From Epiperipatus broadwayi (taxonomy: Eukaryota > Onychophora > Udeonychophora > Euonychophora > Peripatidae): a DNA stretch of 64,000 nucleotides. Numbering within the stretch: position 1 is the stretch's first letter; every line of letters starts with the position of its first letter. The notes beneath the pieces were generated by a model, which was given only the letters and a program-made list of their open reading frames with translations, was not told where the DNA came from and made no database searches. Location: assembly GCA_028023455.1 (NCBI GenBank), contig JAQFVV010012477.1, positions 1,051,501 through 1,115,500 of the forward strand. The letters run 5' to 3'. This document shows, piece after piece, positions 1-9,896 of the stretch. A program made the position numbers and the translations under genes.

Positions 1-411
1 AATCAATTGAAAGAAAATAATAATTAACAGCTATATTAAGCAAATGATGAAATGAATATGAGAGATTTTTAAGACGAATGTAAATAATAAATTATTACCA
101 AAGTAAAGATGACTGAAATAAATTTTAAAAAATAGATGGAAAATAAAAAATAAAAGAGATAAAATCATGTAGAATTTGTATAAATAAATTTACATGTGAA
201 ATAAATCACATGATTGAAAATTTTTAATAAAAGCTATGTAATTAAAAAAGCATAGATAAATGAGTGAAAATGCTAATTTGCAGGGAGTCTTGATATTGTC
301 AGATAAGGTTTAGAAAAATAAATAGTAAATATGATTTGATAAAAGGAAAGGAAAAAATAATTATTGAAATCTGGAAAATAGCCCAAATGAGAAACAAATC
401 TATTTGAAAAA

Positions 412-690
412 GATTACAAATATAAGCAGACTGACTAATGATCCCAATTTGTATTCAGGTAAATGCTGCAGTTTTAAGATGCTACAATACAACAATAGAT
501 ACAATAAGAATTTGAAAAAATGAAAAGACTAACACAACTGGGAATGAGCTAAAGGAGATGCAAAGGTATTTGAAAATGATTAGAAATATAAGCAGACTGA
601 ATAATGATCAGAATTTGTGTTCAGTTAGATGCTACTGTACAACAAAAGATACAATAAGGATTTGAAAAATTAAAATGATCCACACTACAA
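412..690 (+). repeat. imperfect direct duplication, 166-bp period
   Basis: The block starting TATAAGCAGACTGA at 421 recurs at 587. In both copies it is followed by a similar ATGATC..AATTTGT.TTCAG tract, a GATGCTAC tract, and the string GATACAATAAG. The copies differ by substitutions and small indels, so this is an old local duplication. Confidence 0.7.
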
Positions 691-868
691 TAAAAGACAA
701 GAAATAGTAAAATGATCATATGACAACTTTGTACCAGCCAAGAATAGGTTGTAAGCAAAATCCTGCACACCCAACAAAAGCAACACCATATTATAAGAAT
801 CCATGAATCTTAGGATATATGTGCATATATGTAATAATTCATCATAAATCATGAAAAATAAAAATAAA

Positions 869-924
869 ATCTGATATGGAAACCTTTGAAGCCAAAATCT
901 GATATAAAAACCTTTGAAGCCAGA
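869..924 (+). repeat. 28-bp tandem duplication
   Basis: CTGATAT begins at 871 and again at 899. Both are followed by AAACCTTTGAAGCCA with one or two differences, giving two tandem units of 28 bp. Confidence 0.8.
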
Positions 925-3179
925 AGTTACAAAATGAAATTAGTCATAACATTTTTTAAAAAATAGTCAATCAAAAATAAGGAGTCAAGATTCTAGTGAT
1001 AATATCATTGTAGCCAGAAACATAATTATCAAATAGATGGATAAAATCTAGTTTCACATACATTTAAACAGCACCAGGTAGATATTGACACTGTAGAAGC
1101 TCAACCTCACTCATCATTTTATGTTGATGAATAAAAAGCATCCCACATAGATATATTAAAAATCATTTCTAGCTCATCATAATCTATTGATGGAAAGACT
1201 AACAACCCCATTTCAAATATTAAAAATATTCCCAGGTGAGTGTAATAAAACCTAAATAATAGTAAATGAAGATGCTGCCTAGTGCACTATTGCAGAGACT
1301 TACCAGGTAAAAAAAATGTTTAAAAAGATGTATTATAAGATACCAGAGAACTAAAGAAATTATTTCATAAAGTATTAGATGTATCAGATATTTCTAGCCT
1401 TATATAGACAGAAATTATCTAACTCATGCTAATAAAAATTGGTTGAAAATATTCTTTGATATAAATTTTGATAAACTGTACAGCCATATTCCATAATAGT
1501 TTTATGGATGAAAAGGGATATAATGGCTTTTGTTATCGTCTCTGATCATGGAGATGACAAATCAAAGAGAGATTTTGATCCAATTATTCTATTAACATAA
1601 ATTCAGTGTAAGGATAATGTTTGAAATAATCCTGTCATACCTCCAACCTTTGAAGATAATAAAATGTAATCCACCATGATGAGGGCAGAAAATTATCATT
1701 GGCACATCCAACCCTATCATTTAAAGAAGATAAAATATGGGAGGCTTGAACCAATCAATCCTAAGAGAAAAATGCAAAAGTTTTGAGAAATTTGATATAA
1801 TTTCCAATCCACAAAATTACAATGAAAATAGGCTATTAAACATGGGATTAAAATATGCTCACAAAAGATAGGAATGATATAGCTAAAAAGATGAATATTT
1901 TTACACTAAACCAGGCAGAAATAAAAGTGAAAATTGTGAAGTCAATTCTAAAACCATACTCAAACCTCACCATGTATGAAATACACAAATTATAGAAAAC
2001 TATACTGGATATTATTGAGATATATCTTACCAAATACACATATACAAAGAATACATTAATATAGAGATGAACAACCTAATTAAATATACAACAAAAATCT
2101 TCTTTGTTGATAATAAACAAATATCAGCATATTATGTACAATATTTCTGGTTGATTAGAATTATTGATGAGAGAATTTGAGACAAGGGTTTAATTGATAC
2201 TGATAGTCAATTTTTTTTTCTTCAGATAATTAGTTATAATGCAAATCAGTAAAAAAGAATGGAGTTCTGAAGACAAATCAAACTCCCTGAGTTAACCTAG
2301 TTAATAACCAGAAAAGCCAGAATAGAAACAAAACAAATGAGGATTAATATTCAAATACACATCAAAATAATAAATTATGAATTTCTGTTGATGTTTACTT
2401 TAATCAATAATTGCGATTTTAGAATATGCCATTAGAAGCAAAACAATTATAACATTGAGCTGTATTTTTGTCTAATAAATGCTAGATGCCTGCAAAGTGA
2501 CTGTGAAGGCTAAGAAGCATACAACACTTTAATAACGGTAAGTTTTATTGTTATAGGATCATATTTTAAAGTATGTGATACTGTTTAAACATACATTTAT
2601 TAGATCATGCAATAAAATTATGAATACATCAGTTTCTTATCTATGTATAAAAAGAGTGAAAAACAACATAATCCAACCCTGAAATGGAAAGATACCAAGA
2701 ACATCCCCATCATATAAAATGATCATCCAGTAGTGAGAAAAAGAACAAATATATCATCTGAATATTACACAAAACTGAACAGTTAAATGCCAATACTATA
2801 TATAAAAGAAAAGTGTTATCATCTATTCACAAATTGTTGAGTAAGGTCAAAGTAACCCAATCTTATAACTATAAACCATTGTACATATAACTGCAACTAC
2901 AAAATTATAAATTTACAGCTTTCATATATGGAGTATATTCACATCTATTTCATCTTAAGTAAAAAAAATGGATGTTTGAATCAGGTGAGAAGTGAAGTCA
3001 ATTATCATTTTTATATTAATATGGTGATTAATACTTGAAGTACATTACTAAAAGTTATTTAGGAATATATTAAAACAATTATAAAATTTACTTTAAAATA
3101 CCTTTATAACTAAAGAAATGATTTCTCAATCATCTGATATAAAAATCAAATATAATCTCTCCATTAAAAATCAATTAGA

Positions 3180-3560
3180 ATGCCAAATTTACGAAATCAC
3201 CAGGAAATGATTGAAGTGTTTTCTAGGTCTTTATAATTTTTATCACAAATTCATATAAAAAATGAAGATAGAGAGTTACTGCTAAAATATGTAAAAATAA
3301 TATATAGAAATGAACTATAGAACAGGTCCAAGACTTTGAAAGTATGGAGAGCAATTTTCTGCAAAGAATTATAGTGTAAAATATTGACTGCAGTAAATAA
3401 GGTTTATAGCTAGTGCTTTTCAAATTTAATAATCTAAAAATGACTCAGGTATTTTATTTTTTTACTTAGCTACATAGAAAACCAAAGCTTAATTATTCAA
3501 AAACAGAAAATGAAGTTTTGGCCATAGATGGGCTATAATATATTTCAATGTTTTCCTCAG
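3180..3560 (+). pseudogene. Degenerate Ty3/Gypsy pol: RT thumb and RNase H fragments
   Basis: This is a decayed remnant of a Gypsy-type LTR retrotransposon polyprotein on the + strand. At 3214-3255 one frame reads CFLGLYNFYHKFI, which matches the conserved FLGL-x-N-F/YYR-x-FI motif just after the Gypsy RT core. At 3491-3535 another frame reads NYSKTENEVLAIDGL, matching the RNase H segment that in intact elements reads NYS-x-TE-x-E-x-LA. The two motifs lie about 240 bp apart in the order and at the distance expected, but in different frames and with several in-frame stops, so the copy is dead. A possible continuation into the integrase zinc region near 3.96-4.15 kb is too weak to call. I found no LTRs. 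Confidence 0.65.
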
Positions 3561-4170
3561 AGAATGAGAGATGGATATTGTAACAGAGAGTATAAGTTTA
3601 TAATTTTTGAGCCATAGCTACCTCACAAATAATAATTGAATTTGTTATTTCATTATATATTTTTGGATATAAGTATTTGGACACAGCTATTTTCAGTTGT
3701 TGCTCCATTCTACCAATACAACAGAATCAACACAAATAATGCAACTATATTTCTTGCAATAATTGATTATATGGAATTAAATTTGAAGCAATTGAACATA
3801 TTACAAAATATAATCCAGAATATGGCAATGTAGTTAAATTCCTAGGTAGTCAATTATCACAAGTTATATTTCTGGAGAAATATAAATTTGTGAACAATCT
3901 GTTTTATTATGTAAAACAAATTATGAAAAAAACTTATCTGATATCAAATGTTAATACAAAAAGACTGATTGTTTATGGCACTCTCTGTATGAACATTATA
4001 AACCATTGAAAAGGAACAAGTACTACACAGAGCAATTCACATACCTAGAATATTCTGTCAATTTTGAGAATATGTTTGTCTCAAATCTAAGGCAGAAAAT
4101 AAAAAAAAAATGCAAGATATATCCAACCCATAATACCTAAAAGTTTTGGTTATTTTTTCTATGAATTATT
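3561..4170. other. No gene; possible downstream Gypsy pol remains
   Basis: A 65-residue open frame at 3636-3833 has no recognisable motif. The stretch around 4.02-4.13 kb, read on the + strand, has a faint resemblance to the HHCC-to-core part of a Gypsy integrase, but no catalytic residue can be pointed to. Confidence 0.25.
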
Positions 4171-4306
4171 ATCAGAATTTAGACAATATACATTTTTGTT
4201 AGTCATATATAACATATTTACTAATTATGTTAATTCAATTATCAGAATTTAGACAATATACATTTTTGTTAGTCATATATAACATATTTACTAATTATGT
4301 TAATTC
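4171..4306 (+). repeat. 70-bp tandem duplication, two nearly identical units
   Basis: ATCAGAATTTAGACAATATA occurs at 4171 and again at 4241, and the rest of the 70-bp unit is repeated with almost no change to about 4306. The near identity makes this a recent slippage or duplication event within old DNA. Confidence 0.9.
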
Positions 4307-5885
4307 ATATATCATTAGAAGTGTGGAAAACAAAAGTATCATTTAACAAAATCTATAAATTTCCCTTGTTGAAAAACTTAATGATGTTTGGCAGGAATGT
4401 TATAAAACACATTCTTACACCCAAAAACATTCGATCAAATATTTTGGAAAAAAAATGTAGGAATTAAATAGATTTTTCCATGTACATTGAGAAAATAATT
4501 ATCATTGACTAATCAACAGACCAAAAAATTATTAACTTCATTAATTTGGGATATAATAAATCAATATGATTTTCACAAGTACACTTACATTTTGAATAAT
4601 ACAATCAAATTTTGTTGTAGACCTCATATAATTTAAACCATTTTCATGAAAAAAATGATAACTCAATCAGTATAAGAAATTTTCCATATCTAGATGACAT
4701 GTAGTAATAACATAGTATTGTTCAACAAAAATAATCATATCAAGTGGATATATCAAACAATGGAGCTAAATAAAATATTTTAAAAAGGCAGAAGCTATTT
4801 TAAAACTATGAAATGATGAATATTGTTTTCCCAAAATTTTTATAAAAAGGTAAATTACAAGTAAAAAATGTAACAGTAATGACAAATTAGAATTTATCAT
4901 CTAATAGAATATTATTTGATCATCAAAACTTGCTACTATTTCTAATTAATATATCAATCTTACATTGTTTTACATTTTCCCAGGAAGTTATTTAATTCTG
5001 AAATAGATTACAGATATTATGTAATTATATTTTAAAACAGGCAAAACTCTCCACACAGTGGTGGTGATCATGTGATGTTTAGTGGTTTAATAATTATATT
5101 TTTTCTTGCTCACAGTAATAGTGACAAGATCCCAAGCTATTCATGAGTAATAATGGTTAATGTATATAGATGTAAATGCATATGCTTGTGTTTGGTCATC
5201 AAGATAATTCTGGTGATGGCACAAAGATAAAAGTCACTTTTACAGTCCACAAACTTTACACAATTATATTTTATTAATGTCCAATATGCTTAAAGTACCA
5301 GGTGATCACAAGCATTGATAATGATCAATATTTGTCAGAATCCCAACATTTTTATAGATACTTTAGTATTTAAATATTAGTATCCAGATGATTGTGTTAT
5401 GTTTTGCCCTAAGGTTGGCAGAGTCTAAATAATTAGCCTGTTTGTAATGCACCTCTTTAAGATACAGTCACAAAAGTTGTCTATTTGTTATTATTTTTCA
5501 ATTGTGGTGGTGCAACTTATAATTATTAGTATAACTATTTATATTTTTTTATGCTGATTCATATGTTCCTTTTATATTTAATTCCTTTTATGTTTGGTCA
5601 TTGATTATGATATTTTATTTATTCAGTGGGAATGATGATGATTTACCATCTCCTCTATATTTTCCACATTTTCTGTATTGTTGCAATATATATAACCATT
5701 AGAAATCAGTCAACACTGAGACAATCCTAATATAAATAAAAAAAAAGAATTTCAAACTGTTGTCAAGGCAACTTCTTTTTAGCAATAGAGATGGAATTCC
5801 ATTTCTATTTATGATCCCATATAATTATATAGACACTAAAGATTGCAACTTAACCACGAAGATTGAAATTATTGATAAAAAGAAG
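4307..5885. other. AT-rich DNA, nothing recognised
   Basis: No coding motif, terminal repeat or structured RNA is seen. One open frame beginning near 5760 runs only through the following microsatellite and is not a gene. Confidence 0.5.
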
Positions 5886-5886
5886 T

Positions 5887-5889
<3 letters not shown>

Positions 5890-5965
<76 letters not shown>

Positions 5966-5995
5966 TATTGTATATATATATATATATATATATAA
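5890..5995. repeat. compound (CT)n (TA)n (GA)n (TA)n microsatellite
   Basis: A CT run of about 20 units is followed by TA, then GA, a short ATTG interruption, and a second TA run. The CT and GA runs are reverse complements around a TA centre, so the tract can fold into a hairpin. Such tracts are common slippage hot spots. Confidence 0.95.
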
Positions 5996-6312
5996 TAAAA
6001 CAAATTCATGTCATAAGTCACAGACATGTCTGAAATAAAAATAATGCAATGATAAAATCGTTCACTCTCAGTTATGTTTAATCAAAGAATCAATAAAATT
6101 GTAAATATTACACTCATAATTAATTATATACTTAGCAGTTAGAAATGAGTCTTCTAAAATTGCCATTAAGCACATGAGTAGTTAAAATATAGATTCCAAA
6201 TAAATGGGTCATGTATTATTAAAATATTATATGAGCACAGATACTTTTCTAAACGTTTTTGTTGCCATAGATAATATGCTTCATGTATTTAAAGCTATTG
6301 TAATTTTAAAAC

Positions 6313-6326
6313 AAAAGTCTGTATTT
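6313..6326 (+). repeat. Left target-site duplication of the 7.1-kb LINE
   Basis: AAAAGTCTGTATTT (14 bp) occurs here and again, identically, at 13475-13488, immediately outside the two ends of the LINE. A perfect 14-bp flanking direct repeat is the usual mark of target-primed reverse transcription. The duplication fixes the outer boundaries of the insertion, including its inverted 5' part. Confidence 0.8.
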
Positions 6327-7538
6327 GTCAGTGGATATAATGTTTTTCTTTAATGTAAGTGTGAAGATAACTGTATAGAACAGGATTTGATCTTCGAAGT
6401 GAGGGTTTAATAGGTGTTTAAATTTGCTAACTGAACCATAATTAATAAGGATGTCTTGTAGTTCTTGTTCTTTCAAGTGGGCAAGGCAGTTTTGAATTCT
6501 GCCGGATAGTGTAACTGGATGGTTCATATCTATGGAGCATAGTATATAATTTCCCAAAGATCGGTAGTTATTTTTAAAGTTCATACAGTCCGCCCACATT
6601 TTAAACTTAACGATAACATAGTGGTCATTGGGATGATTAAGGATCATGTGAATGCCTCTGCCTAATTGATTTTGATTGATTAGGCTGTATAGTTGTTCTA
6701 GAGGGAACTTACATAATGCACATTGTTGATTTGTTATGGCTAAGATTAACGACTTACTGCTGTAGTAGTTTGTAAATGATTTATACAGTGTGTTGGGAAT
6801 CGTTTTGTTGAAATCATTATTTATTTTTAGGAACATGTCGTCATTAAGATCGTTTATATTAAATTAGACATTTTCCAGAGTGTTTGATTCTTGTTCTGTG
6901 TCTAATTCTGAGATATTCAAATATAGTTCATTGTAATTATCGGTCTTAATATTTTCGGAGATGCTCTCAGAATTTTTAGACCTTACAATATTTGTGTACG
7001 TAGAGGAATTTTTCAATATTGGAATTGAGGAAATTGGTTTAGATTGCAAGTTGGCTGATGTAGCAATGGATTGTTCTGTGCTATAATCTTTGTTTGTTTT
7101 GGAATGAGATTTATTAGTTTTAAAATTTATTTCTTCTTTTTGATTTTTAAATTTACTGTTGACAAACTGTAATGTGACAGCGCCGGTTTTGTCGACCTCT
7201 GGTGAAAAAGTTTTAACTTTAAAAAATTCACCGAAATCATCTTGTTGGAAATTTTGTCTATTATTTTCAGATATGATTTTCAGGGTATTATTGGGCAAAG
7301 GAAATTGCTCATTAGAGTCTTCTGAGGGAGCGTAAAGTTTTCGGAGAGGAGATGATTGGTTTTTGCTTGTATTTTTAAGGATTTCAATAGTTTCGGTTGA
7401 TGAGATATTTGTGCTATTGTTTATATTAGGGGTAAGTTGAATATTTTCTAAACTTTTGTTGATATTTGCGATGGTGTTTTTATTTGATTTATTGGTTTGT
7501 GGGTTTTTTATTTGTAGTAGAAGTTAGTTTAGTTGCAT
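6327..7538 (-). pseudogene. LINE ORF1, N-terminal and first part of RNA-binding domain (inverted)
   Basis: One minus-strand frame stays open from an ATG at 7536-7538 down to the element edge, apart from TAA codons at 7524-7526 and 6864-6866, giving about 400 codons. The first ~220 residues are rich in Asn, Ser, Thr and Lys and look disordered. The second part is more complex (Cys, Trp, Tyr, hydrophobic blocks). Its last ~60 residues read as a beta-alpha-beta-beta pattern: VTLSGRI, then an ELQDILINYGSV helix-like stretch, then SKFKHLL and YTVIFTLTL. I read this as the first half of an RRM-like fold whose remainder lies on the + strand just beyond the inversion junction. The final residues of the open frame, below 6327, come from flanking host DNA. 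Assignment to ORF1 rests on position, composition and this continuation, not on a database match. Confidence 0.6.
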
Positions 7539-7562
7539 TTAGATTAGATCTAAGGCTATAAT
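7538..7562. other. Twin-priming inversion junction of the LINE
   Basis: Minus-strand ORF1 coding begins just left of here and + strand ORF1 coding begins just right of here, so the junction between inverted and sense segments falls in this interval. The exact breakpoint cannot be placed because the joined sequence is AT-rich and may contain a few bases of microhomology. Confidence 0.55.
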
Positions 7563-7795
7563 ATTTTACGACCGATGACTGCATCGCTAGATTGAATGCT
7601 GAGATCGGGGTTAACATTAATTTGAGAGTTATCGATTATTACTGCAAGAGGCTCTCCTATGGTTTTGACCTTCAGGGGAGTACAGCAACAATGTTTCTTC
7701 TGCCTTCAAAGAACACACCTTATTAAAGATTGTGCAGCAAGAATATGCACACACTGTGGTGTTAAAAAGAATAAAGTTCACAGATGCCTGGTAGA
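7562..7795 (+). pseudogene. LINE ORF1 middle: end of RNA-binding domain and CCHC zinc knuckles
   Basis: From about 7568 one + frame reads DDCIARLNAEIGVNINLRVI. The next frame then takes over with ARGSPMVLTFRGVQQ and runs into CFFCLQRTHLIKDC, a perfect CX2CX4HX4C zinc knuckle. A second, variant knuckle follows at once (CTHCGVKKNKVHRC). Nucleic-acid-binding knuckles after an RRM-like region are typical of ORF1 proteins of many LINEs. A frameshift near 7630-7645 separates the first two blocks, and another near 7790 separates the knuckles from the ORF1 tail. Confidence 0.75.
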
Positions 7796-8545
7796 CCTAT
7801 TAATACGGCTATCACATCCTTAAATAGACAATCACCACATGGGACTAATTCAAACAGCAACCTCACAAACCCAGACAATCTGATTCAAATAAATCCTCCA
7901 ACAAATCCTTTCACATCCAAACCTATCTTTCAAAATGAAAATCTTCAAGAAAGAACAAACACCAACCTCTACACTAATAGTAGTGAATCAGAGAACCAAG
8001 CAATAACATATACTGCTACTAAACCAATCTCTCAAACCAATAATACTCAAGATCATTCATACGATACATATTGTACTAATCCCCGAGAAACAATGCTAGG
8101 CCAAACTCTTTCTACAAAAGAAGACAATATGACCAAACCATCTAACGAGAGCAAGGAAAACCCAGGCGATGAAGAAAATACACTTAAAAAATTTCAAAAC
8201 AATTCATCTATAACAACTCCCACCCAGCTTAAAACCAATGATGCATCATCATTCAGGCCAGCTAAGTCTAACAAACCTAAACAAAGTGATCCACAAACTG
8301 TCCTCAATTCTTCAATGCCTGCAATAATTAACCATCCAGATAAAAAGACTTATCAAACACTCAACCCGAAAGTCAGCATAATTAATGCTTCACAACAGTT
8401 ACAGCAAACCGAAAATGACTCAGGTCTAAAATTTAAATCAAATTCTTATAACAATAAAAAAACACTTTCATCAAAAGAACAGGAAAAAGAAAACAACACT
8501 ATTAAACTTAAAAACCAACACAACAAATACCCAAAATACAAATAA
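7784..8545 (+). pseudogene. LINE ORF1 low-complexity tail
   Basis: An open frame of 253 codons is dominated by Asn, Ser, Thr, Gln, Pro and Lys, with no globular motif. It directly follows the zinc knuckles, from which it is separated by a one-frame shift near 7790, so the ATG at 7784 is not a real start. The composition resembles the disordered part of the inverted ORF1 segment. It ends at a stop at 8543-8545, after which the reading continues in another frame. Confidence 0.6.
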
Positions 8546-8548
8546 GAA

Positions 8549-8933
8549 AATTAAAAGAAAATCAATTCTCTCAGATAAATCAAGCTCTGATGATGACAGC
8601 TCCCTTCCAATACATTATTCACCACCACCCACTAGCAAACAAATTTCAGATATATCCAGCACAAAGCTTTGCAAATCCATAGAAAAAAAGAGGAAAACCA
8701 TGGATCCTATAACCATCGATACCATTGATCCATCTGACGAATCTCAGACAGATTACACTACTTCATCAGACATCGAAGACTTCATGGATGCGTTTCCTCA
8801 ACAAACAAATATATCACCAATCCATCCACAAGTTCAATCACAAGACTCTGATTGCCAAACAATATCAGAACTCATTAACATGGAGATGTCCCACATTGAC
8901 TTGGTACACTTTGCTGAGGACGGTTTGGATTAA
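8549..8933 (+). pseudogene. LINE ORF1 C-terminus (basic patch, then acidic end)
   Basis: Reading resumes in a new frame just after 8545 with a basic KRKS stretch and an Asp/Ser-rich block (SDKSSSDDDSS), then Pro/Ser sequence, a second basic patch EKKRKT, and a strongly acidic end (DESQTDYTTSSDIEDF and onward to AEDGLD). The frame closes with TAA at 8931-8933, six bases before the ORF2 ATG. The two basic patches could be nuclear-localisation signals; this is inference. Starting at the ATG at 8700 would give only 77 residues, but the frame is clearly open further upstream. Confidence 0.6.
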
Positions 8934-8939
8934 TCTATC

Positions 8940-9896
8940 ATGTTCTGCAAAATTGCTGGCATTAACATTCGCGACATCAACTCAATTGATAGAGTTCTAG
9001 CTATTAAAAACTGGCTCTCACTCTGCTCCCCTCATATACTTCTTATGGGTGAAACTAAATATCACCATAAGACTGATCATAAAATATTATCTCTTCTCTC
9101 AGCTCTCGGATTTACTAGATTTTTCATAGGCCATTCTGCTTCAGGTGGAGTCGGTATTCTTCTCAGCAAGTCAACACCACCAAACAGTTTTAGCATTCTA
9201 TTCCTAGATGCCAATATTATTGTCATAGAAATAGACTATTGGGGTTATCCGATCATCATAGCTTATATATATACAGCCAAAGACACCTCTCAATATCTAA
9301 AAATAATCCATATCCTAAATGCCATCAGTGCTAACAGAGCCTCCCCTACTATTCTTCTGGGAGACTTTAACACCACATACAATGACTTCAACAAGAGATT
9401 TTTGCATCTAATAAATCGCAGATTAATGTGTGGAGAGGGTTTCTTCCCTCCTGAAGCCTACTCTTTCTATACTAAAACTAAAAAGTTCCTGATTGATTTG
9501 GTTTTCTACACCCCAGACCTCCATTTCAACCTTGATGCAGCCTTGGCCCCTGTTGCTTTCTCTGATCATATGGCTCTAATCTTACAACTTACACCTATTG
9601 CAATCCCTACACCTATTGATGGACCTGGTAAAATCATGAGCATGATCACCCAATCAAATATGACTGAAGCGATAGTGTCTGAGGCATACATCCTTTTCCA
9701 GAAAATAAACATCCTTTCCCTTCCTGCTGAGGAGGGCTGGTTTTCCTTCATCGGAATACTACAATCCATATTAAATCACCATGCCAGGAAAATCAAAGGA
9801 CCTAATGGCCTTCTAAATGATCTAACAGACATTAATATACAACTTCAATCTTTACAGCAAAATTTCACAAATACAGAAAAAAATCATCTGCCTTAA
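8940..9896 (+). CDS. LINE ORF2 N-terminal endonuclease domain (intact frame)
   Basis: This is the apurinic/apyrimidinic-type endonuclease that nicks target DNA to start target-primed reverse transcription. The motif residues expected of the family are visible in a single open frame: Asn9 (GINIRD), Glu38 (MGETK), GGVGILLSK at 69-77, ILLGDFN with Asp142 and Asn144, FLIDLVF with Asp186, and SDHMALIL with Asp209-His210. The endonuclease therefore looks catalytically complete. The ATG at 8940 lies in the same frame as the end of ORF1 and 6 bases after its TAA. Residues past ~260 enter the first copy of the 517-bp block and the frame closes at 9896, so the 318-residue protein lacks reverse transcriptase. 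ORF2 of a complete element should be well over 1000 residues. Confidence 0.85.
   Translation: MFCKIAGINIRDINSIDRVLAIKNWLSLCSPHILLMGETKYHHKTDHKILSLLSALGFTRFFIGHSASGGVGILLSKSTPPNSFSILFLDANIIVIEIDYWGYPIIIAYIYTAKDTSQYLKIIHILNAISANRASPTILLGDFNTTYNDFNKRFLHLINRRLMCGEGFFPPEAYSFYTKTKKFLIDLVFYTPDLHFNLDAALAPVAFSDHMALILQLTPIAIPTPIDGPGKIMSMITQSNMTEAIVSEAYILFQKINILSLPAEEGWFSFIGILQSILNHHARKIKGPNGLLNDLTDINIQLQSLQQNFTNTEKNHLP

Larger units (their letters stand above)
1..3180. other. AT-rich, CpG-poor degenerate repeat DNA, no gene
   Basis: There is no open frame of useful length on either strand. CG dinucleotides are almost absent, as expected for an old methylated repeat. Because the first recognisable Gypsy pol motifs follow at about 3.2 kb on the + strand, part of this stretch may be the upstream half of the same decayed element. 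I could not identify gag, protease or the RT catalytic box in it. Confidence 0.4.

Noticed and set aside
5760-6038. 92-codon frame through the CT/TA/GA microsatellite
   Set aside because: Most of it is the microsatellite and it starts at TTG. The remaining part shows no motif.
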